Below, one piece after another: positions 7,866-15,979 of a DNA stretch of 64,000 nucleotides. The DNA comes from UBA1941 sp046329575 (lineage in GTDB: Bacteria > Bacteroidota > Bacteroidia > Chitinophagales > LD1), in assembly GCA_046329575.1 (NCBI GenBank), contig JAXLUJ010000011.1:1-64000 (forward strand). Reading direction: 5' to 3'. Both the position numbers and the translations under genes were made by a program. Position 1 is the stretch's first letter. Every line of letters starts with the position of its first letter. The notes beneath the pieces were generated by a model, which saw only the letters and a program-made list of their open reading frames with translations, did no database searches and was not told where the DNA came from.

Positions 7866-9677
7866 TTATCTCTTCTTTTCCTTCTTCCATTTGTCCACTA
7901 ATTCCTCAAGTATGGTAAGCGGTACTGCGCCATTCATCAAAATCACATCATGAAACTCGCGGATGTCGAATTGATCGCCTAAATCTTTCTTCGCCTGTTC
8001 CCGTAACTCTAAAATTTTCAGCATGCCAATTTTATAACCGGTTGCCTGGCCGGGCCAAAGGAAGTAACGTTCAATTTCTTTTTCGCAATCACCTTTTGCA
8101 TTCGCCGTATGTTCCAGAAAATATTGTATCGCTTGCTCGCGGGTCCATTTCTTTTGATGAATACCTACATCAACCACCAAACGCGCCGCGCGGAAAATCT
8201 CCATGCTTAAACGTCCAAAGTCTGAATAAGGATCCTGATAAAGTCCTACTTCCTTTGGAACCAGTTCGGAATATAATCCCCAGCCTTCAATGTACGCCGT
8301 ATTCCCGCCATGCCTTCTGAATTTTGGTATGCTCTGCAGTTCCTGAGCTAATGCAATTTGCATGTGATGACCGGGTAACCCTTCGTGGTAACATAAGGCT
8401 TCCATCTGGTAGGTGGGTTCATCGGCCATGTTGTATAAATTCACATAAAACCGACCGGGCCGTGAACCGTCTTCCGCAGGGTCCTCATAAAATGCGCCAC
8501 CTACCGAACGTTCCCTGAACTTCTCTACAGCCTTCACTACCAGGGGCGCTTTTGGTGTATGGTTGAATAACTTGGGCAAATAGTCTTTACGAATCACATC
8601 AAGGTATTTTTCTGATGCCGCTATCAACGCCTTCCTGCCTTCGTCATTGTTGGGGTAGGTAAACTTTTTATCGGTGCGCAAATACTCATAAAAGTCCTGA
8701 AGCGAATCATTCTTATAATGCACTTGCTTCATAATGGCATGCATTTCGTTTTGAATCCGGGCAACTTCTTTTTGGCCGGTTTCAAAAATTTCATCGGCGG
8801 TTTTATTGGTGGTAGTCACATTTTTTAAACAGAATGCATAGTACTTGTCGCCATCGGGCAAACTCCATACGCCATAATCGTTCTGTTGTTTTTTATCTAA
8901 TTCCGTCCAGTAATCATACAAGCGTTGATAGGCGTTGTTAACTGTTGAGGCAATCTCTGCCCGGGCCATGCCAATCAACGTATCCTTCGTAGCCTTAGGC
9001 AGGTCGAGTGCATTTACCTTTCCCGAAAAATCGGTGAGCAATACGTTCGTCTCATCGCCCTTGGTGAAGCCTGCTAAAAAACTTTTAAGGTCATTGGTCA
9101 CCAATTGGAACGTAAAGTGTGGCGGTATAATGCCCTTTTTTTCACGAGCCTTCAGTTGCTCAATTACCTGATCAAAAACCTTCCCTAATTTCGACAATCT
9201 GCTGATATACGCTTCAGCATCGCTGCGGTTCTCAATCTTGTGGATGTTGATCAGGAAGGCCGGGATGTCAGTATGTTCGCCGCCCATTTGCGAAATCCAG
9301 TAATTGTGGAATCGCCAGGCATAGCCTTCTTCTGACCGTTGCACATCTTCCCGAAACATCCTTACACTTAACGCAGTTTGGGCATCCAAGGCATCCAGGT
9401 TGAAAAACTTCAATGAATCCAACGCTGCTTTTTGAATATCGAGTTCGCGTTTGAAAACCGCATCACTGCGGTCGTTCCATTCTCCGTAACCGGTCTTCAA
9501 ACCTAATGAGGACGCGTATTCCGGGAATCGCGAAACCGATTCGTCGAATTTTCGGTCGAAGTAAGCATTCACTTTTTTCGATTCCGCAGCAATTTCAGTT
9601 GCTGAATAATTTTTTTTCTGATTGCCGCAGGCCGAAAGAATCAAGCCTGCCGTTGCCAATACATAAATAGTGCGCAT
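7866..9677 (-). CDS. DUF885-family lipoprotein, putative zinc metallopeptidase (603 aa)
   Basis: The N-terminus MRTIYVLATAGLILSAC is a lipoprotein signal with lipobox LSAC. The mature protein matches the DUF885 family in length and motifs. The decisive one is YHEGLPGHHMQIALAQE near residue 430, the HExxPGHH-type motif thought to bind metal, followed by the conserved GWGLYSE segment and a late ENxA-like helix. DUF885 proteins are periplasmic or outer-membrane-attached hydrolases, generally predicted as peptidases; the substrate is unknown. The start codon overlaps the stop of the upstream DinB-like gene by one base (TAATG), so the two are translationally coupled. Confidence 0.9.
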   Translation of the reverse strand: MRTIYVLATAGLILSACGNQKKNYSATEIAAESKKVNAYFDRKFDESVSRFPEYASSLGLKTGYGEWNDRSDAVFKRELDIQKAALDSLKFFNLDALDAQTALSVRMFREDVQRSEEGYAWRFHNYWISQMGGEHTDIPAFLINIHKIENRSDAEAYISRLSKLGKVFDQVIEQLKAREKKGIIPPHFTFQLVTNDLKSFLAGFTKGDETNVLLTDFSGKVNALDLPKATKDTLIGMARAEIASTVNNAYQRLYDYWTELDKKQQNDYGVWSLPDGDKYYAFCLKNVTTTNKTADEIFETGQKEVARIQNEMHAIMKQVHYKNDSLQDFYEYLRTDKKFTYPNNDEGRKALIAASEKYLDVIRKDYLPKLFNHTPKAPLVVKAVEKFRERSVGGAFYEDPAEDGSRPGRFYVNLYNMADEPTYQMEALCYHEGLPGHHMQIALAQELQSIPKFRRHGGNTAYIEGWGLYSELVPKEVGLYQDPYSDFGRLSMEIFRAARLVVDVGIHQKKWTREQAIQYFLEHTANAKGDCEKEIERYFLWPGQATGYKIGMLKILELREQAKKDLGDQFDIREFHDVILMNGAVPLTILEELVDKWKKEKKR

Positions 9678-10174
9678 TACAATAATTTTATTCCGTTCAT
9701 TTTAGCAATCCACGATAAATGTCCGCCATGAGTTCCTTCGTGCCGGATAGCATGCATGATCATCATTCGGTTTGACCTATCAGGCCCGAATTGCATGCCT
9801 GATGGATTGTCGGCATCCAGTTGTTCCTCAGGGAAATTGCGGATATACTCCAGTACCTTGATGTGAAGGTCTTTCATAAGTTGAAGCAGTTCTTTATAAG
9901 GAATTGGTTGTTCATGTGCCAAACCGCCACTTCCCAGTTCGTAATGCGACAGCCACTCCGGAACTTCAATTTTACCTCCCGTTGCCGAAATTACCAACAT
10001 GTGTTCTGCCCAAATCAGATGTGCAGTAAGCCAGTAAATGGAATTGAACTCCATATCGCCACATACTATGCGCTTCGATGGATCTACTGTTTTCAAATTG
10101 GAAATAAAGAACAAGCTGAGTTGACGCGCTTTGTCAAGCATGTCTGCCAGCACTTCTGTTTCTTTCCTTAACAT
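9677..10174 (-). CDS. DinB-fold protein (165 aa)
   Basis: This is a four-helix-bundle DinB/YfiT-like protein. A His in the WLTAHLIWAEHMLV helix and a C-terminal HAIRHEGTHGGHLSW segment supply the metal-binding His residues usual for the superfamily. No signal peptide is seen, so it is cytoplasmic. Members include thiol transferases and stress-related proteins; the exact reaction cannot be read from sequence. It is the first gene of a two-gene operon with the DUF885 lipoprotein, under a good promoter (TTTG, 18 bp, TATTTTTC) just upstream. Confidence 0.8.
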   Translation of the reverse strand: MLRKETEVLADMLDKARQLSLFFISNLKTVDPSKRIVCGDMEFNSIYWLTAHLIWAEHMLVISATGGKIEVPEWLSHYELGSGGLAHEQPIPYKELLQLMKDLHIKVLEYIRNFPEEQLDADNPSGMQFGPDRSNRMMIMHAIRHEGTHGGHLSWIAKMNGIKLL

Positions 10175-10187
10175 CTTCTATTTTTTG

Positions 10188-10217
10188 GAAAAATAACGAA
10201 ACCTCCCAATTCTCAAA
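10188..10217 (-). promoter_or_regulatory. Promoter of the DinB/DUF885 operon
   Basis: On the minus strand, TTTG (10217-10214) and TATTTTTC (10195-10188) are separated by 18 bases, close to the Bacteroidetes -33/-7 arrangement. The start codon is 13 bases downstream of the box. Confidence 0.6.
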
Positions 10218-10414
10218 CCACACTTACCACACTTACCACACCCACCACACCGATACACGAATACACGAATACACGAATACACTCTTCAGGCACAAGACGC
10301 AAGACACAAGACGCAAGACACAAGACACAAGAGGCAAGCTGCGAGCCACGAGCTTTTAGCCACCACACCCACCACACCCACCACACCCACCACACCTACC
10401 ACACCCACCACACC
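10216..10414 (+). repeat. Composite low-complexity intergenic tract
   Basis: The 306 bp between divergent genes is almost all simple sequence: CCACACTTA/CCACACCCA repeats (10216-10253), three ATACACGA units (10252-10281), CAAGACACAAGACGC-type repeats (10290-10338), a short GCGAGCCACGAGC segment, then CCACACCCA repeats again (10361-10414). A reading frame on the minus strand through this is an artefact of the repeat. The rest of the gap holds the two promoters. Confidence 0.8.
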
Positions 10415-10438
10415 TTTTTTATCTTTCCCCGATTTCAC

Positions 10439-10446
10439 TACATTCG
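10439..10446 (+). promoter_or_regulatory. -7 promoter box
   Basis: TACATTCG matches 7 of 8 positions of TAnnTTTG, 34 bases before the ATG of the thioredoxin-like gene. The same octamer precedes the gene at 29421. Confidence 0.4.
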
Positions 10447-10480
10447 GAACATTGGCACGCTGCTTGCCTTTCTAACTAAA

Positions 10481-11005
10481 ATGAAAATTATGAAAAGCTG
10501 TATTCTTGTTTTGTCGGTGCTCCTAACAACTACTGCCTTCGCGCAAACCGCCACAGAAAAAATTCTGGGCGATCGCCTGCTGCCTGCAATAAGTTTAAGC
10601 GATGTGAATGGGAAAAAAGTGAATGTGGCTGATTATGGAAAATCGGGAGGCATCACGGTGTTGAGCTTTTGGGCAACATGGTGTGTGCCCTGCAAAAAAG
10701 AACTAACTAATGTATCGGAACTGTACGAGGATTGGCAGAAGAAATATAACGTTAAAGTAGTGGCAGTTTCTATCGACGATTCGCGTAACACAGCTAAAGT
10801 GAAACCTTTGGTAGATGGGCAACGCTGGGATTTTGAAGTGTTGCTGGATGTGAATCAGGAATTGAAGCGCGAACTGAATATTCAGTCGGTGCCTTATACC
10901 ATTGTTGTAGATAAAACCGGGAAAATAGCCTGGCAACACAGCGGCTATGTGGATGGCGATGAAAATATTTTAGAAGATGAACTCGAAGCCCTTTCTAAAA
11001 AGTAA
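10481..11005 (+). CDS. TlpA-like periplasmic thioredoxin-fold protein (174 aa)
   Basis: The signal peptide MKIMKSCILVLSVLLTTTAFAQ is followed by a TlpA/AhpC-type thioredoxin fold. LSFWATWCVPCKKEL carries the redox pair Cys68 and Cys71, followed by VVAVSIDDSRNTAKVKP and the cis-Pro region VPYTIVVDKTGKIAW. It probably acts in the periplasm as a disulfide reductase, for example in cytochrome c maturation or repair of secreted proteins; the partner is not in the window. The domain spans nearly the whole mature protein, with no N-terminal DUF4369 extension. It converges on the histidine kinase gene, with two bases between stop codons. Confidence 0.9.
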   Translation: MKIMKSCILVLSVLLTTTAFAQTATEKILGDRLLPAISLSDVNGKKVNVADYGKSGGITVLSFWATWCVPCKKELTNVSELYEDWQKKYNVKVVAVSIDDSRNTAKVKPLVDGQRWDFEVLLDVNQELKRELNIQSVPYTIVVDKTGKIAWQHSGYVDGDENILEDELEALSKK

Positions 11006-11007
11006 AT

Positions 11008-12774
11008 TCAGCTTCGAACCTTTAACCGCAATTTAAATACACTGCCGCTTGGCGAATTGCCCTCAATCCAAATTTCGCCGCCCATCTTGGTGATGATATT
11101 TTTTACGGTGGAAAGACCAATTCCTGTACCATCGGCGCCACTGTTGTTTTCAATTCTTTCATACAGTTCAAATGCACGTTTGCGCTCGCTTTCAGGAATG
11201 CCAACACCATTGTCGGCCACCGAAATAATATAGTCAGCGCCTTCCTGTACAAAACTGATATTAACCTCCGGCACTTCACTGCGGTTGTACTTAAACGCAT
11301 TGCTGATCAGATTCTGAAATACCTGAATCACCTGAATTTCGTCTCCTCCAATCACCGGTAAGTTCGCAGCATGCAAACAGGCATTTTTCCGGGCCATCAA
11401 TCCGCTTAAATTTTGGCGAACCTGCGCAATTACACGATTAAGTTCAATCGGTTTTTTAGCCGCCGGACCTGATTTGGCAGCATTCAAAATTCCGGCAATC
11501 ATATCGTCCATACGCTTTGATCCGTCAACCGCAAAACGAAGAAATTGCTGTTCATCCTCCGTTAGCTTGCTGCTCAATTTGCTTTCCAAAATAGTCATGT
11601 AGGTGGAAATCATTCGCAATGGTTCTCGTAAATCGTGTGAAGTGGTGTGCGCATAACTCGTAAGGTCTTTATTGCTCAGTTCCAATTGCTGCGCATGTTG
11701 CTGCATCTGCTCGTTTAATTGCTGCAATTGCTCGGACCGTTTTTGCATTTCATGTTGTTTGTCTTTTTCTTGTTGGAAGAACGTCTTCAGTATTTCCTCA
11801 GTCACCTTCGGATCGGTTGCCGGCCGGCCGTTCTTCAGTGCATATTCATAGGCTTTTTGATAATTGCCGCCTTCGCCATAAAGTGTGAAATAGATCTGGT
11901 TCAAATGCGATTCGGTATAAAGTTCACGGTATTTACCCGCAAGTGTTTTTAATTCTTCAAAATAGCGATCGCCTTCCGTTTTTTGGCCTAATCGGTAGTG
12001 CACTTTTGCAAGCACTTCATACGAAAACAAATACCGGATTTCATTGCCAATGCTTCTTCTGATATCCAGCGCTTTCTCATAACAATGCAATGCTTTTTCA
12101 TACTCATGATAATGGAAATGAATATCGCCTGCATAGATATTGGCAATGGCAATGCGCTCGTCGGGTGCCGGTTTTTCCTCTGCAATGGCAGTAAGCAGAA
12201 TTATGGCCCGGTCGTAGTCTTTTATATGGTAGTAGTAAGAAGCTATCGACAGTTCGCAATAGCTGATCATGCGTTCAAAACCTGCAATTCGGCTATATTT
12301 TTCGGCTATCAGCAAATAATCATAGCCAAATCGGAACATCCCGATATGATTGTATAGAATGCAAATATTGTAGTTGAGAATGGCGTATAGCTCCTGTAAT
12401 TCTTTATCAGATTGTTCCAGATCTTTTTCTGAAACCATGGCCAGCGCTTGCAAATAGTAGCGCTGTGCGCCCAAAAAATCGCGCATGGCTTGAGTGGTAG
12501 TTGCTAAAATCGAATACAGCCGTAACTTCAGGGGCAGCGAAGTGCTTTCGTCTAAAAAAGATTCGCCTTGTAATGCATATTCATGAGCCTTGGTAGTGTC
12601 AAACGCGAGCTTATCAGTGGCATTTGCCAGATGCAGATAGGCCCTCGCCATTTCCTCCCGATTACCGCTGCTCGCAACATGCTGCAATAGGGTAGAGGCC
12701 ATTGCTAAAGCGCCTTGATCGCGCTTCTCAATAAGCAATTCCAGTTCTTTGAATCGGTCGGAGAGTAGGTCCAC
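11008..12774 (-). CDS. Soluble TPR-containing histidine kinase (588 aa)
   Basis: Residues ~1-330 are tetratricopeptide-type helical hairpins (for example YEKALHCYEKALDIRRSIG). Residues ~330-375 form a Gln/Glu-rich coiled coil. A HisKA domain follows, with phospho-acceptor His near 380 in TSHDLREPLRMIS. A HATPase domain has the N box (QNLISNAFKYNR), G1 (VADNGVGIPESE) and G2 (GTGIGLSTVKNI). There is no signal peptide or membrane helix, so the sensor is cytoplasmic, with TPRs as the likely input. No response regulator is adjacent, so it is an orphan kinase. The start is GTG, four bases after a -7-like box. Confidence 0.9.
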   Translation of the reverse strand: MDLLSDRFKELELLIEKRDQGALAMASTLLQHVASSGNREEMARAYLHLANATDKLAFDTTKAHEYALQGESFLDESTSLPLKLRLYSILATTTQAMRDFLGAQRYYLQALAMVSEKDLEQSDKELQELYAILNYNICILYNHIGMFRFGYDYLLIAEKYSRIAGFERMISYCELSIASYYYHIKDYDRAIILLTAIAEEKPAPDERIAIANIYAGDIHFHYHEYEKALHCYEKALDIRRSIGNEIRYLFSYEVLAKVHYRLGQKTEGDRYFEELKTLAGKYRELYTESHLNQIYFTLYGEGGNYQKAYEYALKNGRPATDPKVTEEILKTFFQQEKDKQHEMQKRSEQLQQLNEQMQQHAQQLELSNKDLTSYAHTTSHDLREPLRMISTYMTILESKLSSKLTEDEQQFLRFAVDGSKRMDDMIAGILNAAKSGPAAKKPIELNRVIAQVRQNLSGLMARKNACLHAANLPVIGGDEIQVIQVFQNLISNAFKYNRSEVPEVNISFVQEGADYIISVADNGVGIPESERKRAFELYERIENNSGADGTGIGLSTVKNIITKMGGEIWIEGNSPSGSVFKLRLKVRS

Positions 12775-12778
12775 CGGT

Positions 12779-12786
12779 GCAAGGTA
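12779..12786 (-). promoter_or_regulatory. -7-like box 4 nt before a GTG start
   Basis: On the minus strand, TACCTTGC is followed by ACCG and then the GTG of the histidine kinase. It is a degenerate match to TAnnTTTG with the same 4-base spacing seen at 4795, 45688 and 47842. Confidence 0.35.
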
Positions 12787-12821
12787 AAAAACAGCCGCTT
12801 TAACTGAAAGAAGGACCGTTT

Positions 12822-14423
12822 TTACATCACAATCTTCAGCACTTGTCCTTTTTGGATGCTGTTGCCAATGCGGTTGTCGTTACGCAATTTGTTTACCGTA
12901 AGGCCACGATATTTTTGCACAATGCTCCAAAGCGTATCACCGCTTTGAACACGGTAATAGCGAACACTCGGCTGTTTGATTGGAGCAGTAGGAGAAACTG
13001 GTGCTTTAGCAACCGGTGCTTTTACTTCAGTTACTTCGGTATCGCTGCCGCTGGCGCCGCTTTCATCGGCCACCGCATCCATGTTCTCATTCTTCACTGA
13101 AGCAGAATCGTTTTTGGCCAGATTTACCGGTGGCGCCTGATACGAAGGCACTTCAGGGAAAGTGAGGATTTTGATATTCTGACCACGTGCTACTGCGGCT
13201 GAACGCAAATGGTTCCATTTCTTAATATCCGCAGTGGAAACTCCATAGCGGCGGGCAATGGAATTGATATTGTCGTTCCGGTGAACGCGATAGTACACAA
13301 AACGAGGTACGCGAACCATCTGCGGATGTGCATACATTTCGGCAGTGGTGGCTTGCAACGCCATTTCAGGATCGTTCAACAAAACTTCCTTTTTAGCCTC
13401 AAACTGCGCGAAATAATTCACCGGCATGTTTAACGGAAACCCTTTCTCAGTAGGCGGTACAATGCCGATTTTTAGCGATGGATTCAAAAACTGCAATTCT
13501 TCTACCGACATACCAATGGTATTGGCAATGTGGCGCAGCGAAGCTTTTGCAGGAAACATAATCGTATCTACAGCATAAAGTTCACGCTTGGGTTCTGCCG
13601 ATTCAATCTTGTAGTCGCGGTGATAGTGCATGGCATAAACCACAGCAATAAACGTAGGAACATAACTGCGCGTTTCAGCAGGTAACATACTCTTGATGGC
13701 CCAGAAATTTTTAACCCCGCCTGCCCGGGCAATGGCTTTGTTCACATACCCCGGACCGCTGTTGTACGCCGCCAGCGCCAAAGGCCAGTCGCCATACATC
13801 GCATATAATTGTTGCAGATATTTAGTGCCGGCCTCAGTCGATTTGATCGGGTCGCGGCGTTCATCTACATAAGAATTGGCGTCCAAACCCATCATTTTTC
13901 CGGTTCCCAGCATGAGCTGCCATAATCCCGTGGCGCCCGCGCAGGAAACTGCAGTAGGGTTCAGCGCCGATTCCACAATAGGCAAATACTTCAATTCATC
14001 AGGCATGCCTTTTTTATCCAATGTTTCTTCGAACAATGGAAAATAGATCTGGGAATTGGCCAGTAGTTTACTCATCAGTTCGCGCCGGCGGTAAACAAAC
14101 AAATCAATAAACGCCTGCACATCGCTGTTGTAATCAAGCTGAATGGCCGATGGAATCGCCTTCATGCGTTGCTTCATTTCAGCTTCGGTATAATGAGGCA
14201 ATTGGTCGGGGCTAAGGTGGATGGCACGATCCAGTTCATCGTTCGTGGCAAAAAATTTGTCGCGCGTGAACAGTTGAAACGAAACGCTGTCCAGCGAACG
14301 GATAACCGGATCTACTTCAGCCCGGGTGAGGGTATCGTGCACTGCTGGTGCAATGGCCCAAACCGTTGTAAAGCCCATCAGGATCAGGGTTAATGTTGCT
14401 ATTCTTTTCAGCGTCTTCTTCAT
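12822..14423 (-). CDS. MltD-like membrane-bound lytic murein transglycosylase with two LysM domains (533 aa)
   Basis: A signal-like N-terminus (MKKTLKRIATLTLILMGF...AIA) precedes the SLT domain at ~120-270. This has the catalytic Glu in YLPIVESALNP, then CAGATGLWQLM, YNSGPGYV and RSYVPTF, the classical GEWL-fold motifs of MltD. Two LysM peptidoglycan-binding modules follow: VYYRVHRNDNINSIARRYG near 380 and YYRVQSGDTLWSIVQKY near the C-terminus. Between them is a low-complexity Ala/Pro/Glu linker (~430-485). The enzyme cleaves glycan strands in the periplasm during wall turnover. The start is the ATG at 14423; a TTG at 14432 would only add three residues. Confidence 0.92.
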   Translation of the reverse strand: MKKTLKRIATLTLILMGFTTVWAIAPAVHDTLTRAEVDPVIRSLDSVSFQLFTRDKFFATNDELDRAIHLSPDQLPHYTEAEMKQRMKAIPSAIQLDYNSDVQAFIDLFVYRRRELMSKLLANSQIYFPLFEETLDKKGMPDELKYLPIVESALNPTAVSCAGATGLWQLMLGTGKMMGLDANSYVDERRDPIKSTEAGTKYLQQLYAMYGDWPLALAAYNSGPGYVNKAIARAGGVKNFWAIKSMLPAETRSYVPTFIAVVYAMHYHRDYKIESAEPKRELYAVDTIMFPAKASLRHIANTIGMSVEELQFLNPSLKIGIVPPTEKGFPLNMPVNYFAQFEAKKEVLLNDPEMALQATTAEMYAHPQMVRVPRFVYYRVHRNDNINSIARRYGVSTADIKKWNHLRSAAVARGQNIKILTFPEVPSYQAPPVNLAKNDSASVKNENMDAVADESGASGSDTEVTEVKAPVAKAPVSPTAPIKQPSVRYYRVQSGDTLWSIVQKYRGLTVNKLRNDNRIGNSIQKGQVLKIVM

Positions 14424-14803
14424 CAAAATCAATTTTTTATGCCTAAAAAAATATAATCTAAAGCCTCATTTTTGAGGCTTGCTCACTCTCAAATTTACAA
14501 AATCGCCCCGGTTTCCGGCCTCATGGGTTGCAGGTGTGGACAATTTTTAACAGAAATCAGGAACCTATAGGGCGTTCAAATAGGCTCAAAACTTTACTGC
14601 TCCTCTGTTTGGAACGATTTTTCAAACATAAAATTGTAGGAATTGTTCCCCGCTCCCGAATTTTAATTTTATGTACATCCACAATTTCCATTTGTCCAGC
14701 TAAATAGACTCCACGCTACTCTCATCTCACAGTTCTCAACTTTCCGTTCTCCGTTCTCATCTCTCATCTCTTTTCCTACCTTCGCCGCGCTAAATTTCTA
14801 AAA
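14424..14803. other. Intergenic region between mltD-like and acyl-CoA dehydrogenase genes, with a hairpin
   Basis: A perfect 8 bp inverted repeat with TTTT loop sits at 14461-14480 (AAGCCTCA/TGAGGCTT), within the presumed leader of the minus-strand transglycosylase gene. It has no good T-run on either strand, so it is not a typical terminator. 14716-14776 is a pyrimidine-rich TCATCTCTCATCT tract like that at 4738. No reading frame in this gap looks real. Confidence 0.5.
14777..14784 (+). promoter_or_regulatory. -7-like promoter box
   Basis: TACCTTCG (7 of 8 to TAnnTTTG) lies 19 bases before the ATG at 14804, directly after the pyrimidine tract. No clear -33 element. Confidence 0.4.
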
Positions 14804-15943
14804 ATGAACTTTTCTCTTTCCGAGGAACACCTGATGATCCGTAAGGCGGCACGCGATTTTGCACAAACGGTTTGTAAACCGGGAGTTATTGATCGCGATA
14901 CGCATCAAACCTGGCCTGCCGAACAAGTGAAAGGTATGGCAGATCTGGGCTTCTTAGGAATGATGGTTGATGAAAAGTACGGAGGCGCCGGGCTGGATAC
15001 GCTTAGTTATGTGATTGCTTTGGAAGAAATTTCAAAGATCGATAATTCCTCTTCGGTGCTCATGAGCGTGAACAACTCTTTAGTGTGCTGGGGGCTGCAG
15101 GAATTTGGTACCGAAGAACAAAAACAAAAGTATTTGCCGCGCCTGGCCAAAGGCGAAGTGCTAGGGGCTTTTTGTTTGAGCGAACCGGAAGCCGGTAGCG
15201 ATGCTACTTCGCAAACTACAACGGCTATTGATAAAGGCGATTATTATTTATTGAATGGAACTAAAAACTGGATCACCAATGGTGGATGTGCTTCGGTTTA
15301 TTTGGTGATCGCACAAACCGATGCCGCCAAGGGGCATCGCGGTATCAATGTGCTGATTGTTGAAAAAGGAATGGAAGGATTTGTAGTAGGGAAGAAGGAA
15401 GATAAATTGGGAATTCGTTCATCCGACACGCATACACTTCTTTTCAATGATGTGAAAGTGCCGAAAGAAAATCGCATTGGCGAGGATGGTTTTGGTTTTA
15501 AGTTTGCAATGAAAACGTTGGCCGGTGGCCGCATCGGTATTGCTGCTCAGGCACTCGGTATTGCAGCAGGCGCTTACGAACTGGCCGCCGCCTATGCTCA
15601 GGAACGGAAGGCGTTTAAAAAAGAAATTATTCAACATCAGGCTATCGCCTTCAAATTGGCCCAAATGGCCACTGAAATTGAAGCAGCACGCCTTTTGGTT
15701 TACAAAGCAGCCTATTTGAAAGATCAGCATCAAAATTATGATACCGCTTCAGCAATGGCAAAGGTGTTTGCTTCGGAAACTGCAATGCGCACAACAGTAG
15801 AAGCGGTACAAATTCACGGCGGTTACGGATTTGTAAAAGAGTATCATGTAGAACGCCTGATGCGCGATGCCAAAATCACACAAATTTACGAAGGCACTTC
15901 CGAAGTGCAGCGTATCGTAATCTCTCGCAGCGTTTTAGGTTAA
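14804..15943 (+). CDS. Acyl-CoA dehydrogenase, short-chain type (379 aa)
   Basis: This is a full-length FAD flavoprotein of the acyl-CoA dehydrogenase family. It has the helical N-domain (LSEEHLMIRKAARDFA), the signature FCLSEPEAGSDA, the FAD-contacting WITNGG, and the C-terminal QIHGGYGFVKEYHVERLMRDAK with IYEGTSEVQR. The Glu of YEGTSE is the catalytic base position in short- and medium-chain enzymes. It catalyses alpha,beta-dehydrogenation of acyl-CoA in fatty acid or branched amino acid breakdown, passing electrons to ETF; chain-length preference is inferred only from overall likeness to butyryl-CoA dehydrogenase. It stands alone, converging on uvrA. Confidence 0.95.
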   Translation: MNFSLSEEHLMIRKAARDFAQTVCKPGVIDRDTHQTWPAEQVKGMADLGFLGMMVDEKYGGAGLDTLSYVIALEEISKIDNSSSVLMSVNNSLVCWGLQEFGTEEQKQKYLPRLAKGEVLGAFCLSEPEAGSDATSQTTTAIDKGDYYLLNGTKNWITNGGCASVYLVIAQTDAAKGHRGINVLIVEKGMEGFVVGKKEDKLGIRSSDTHTLLFNDVKVPKENRIGEDGFGFKFAMKTLAGGRIGIAAQALGIAAGAYELAAAYAQERKAFKKEIIQHQAIAFKLAQMATEIEAARLLVYKAAYLKDQHQNYDTASAMAKVFASETAMRTTVEAVQIHGGYGFVKEYHVERLMRDAKITQIYEGTSEVQRIVISRSVLG

Positions 15944-15979
15944 GTTCAAACTAAAACGCAACTTTTTACTGCGAGCAGA

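Noticed and set aside
10213..10395. Short minus-strand frame of Trp/Val repeats
   Set aside because: It is the translation of CCACACCCA simple repeats, not a gene.
10216..10414. CRISPR-like appearance of regularly spaced short repeats
   Set aside because: Units are 8-15 bp, imperfect and contiguous without unique spacers; no cas genes nearby.
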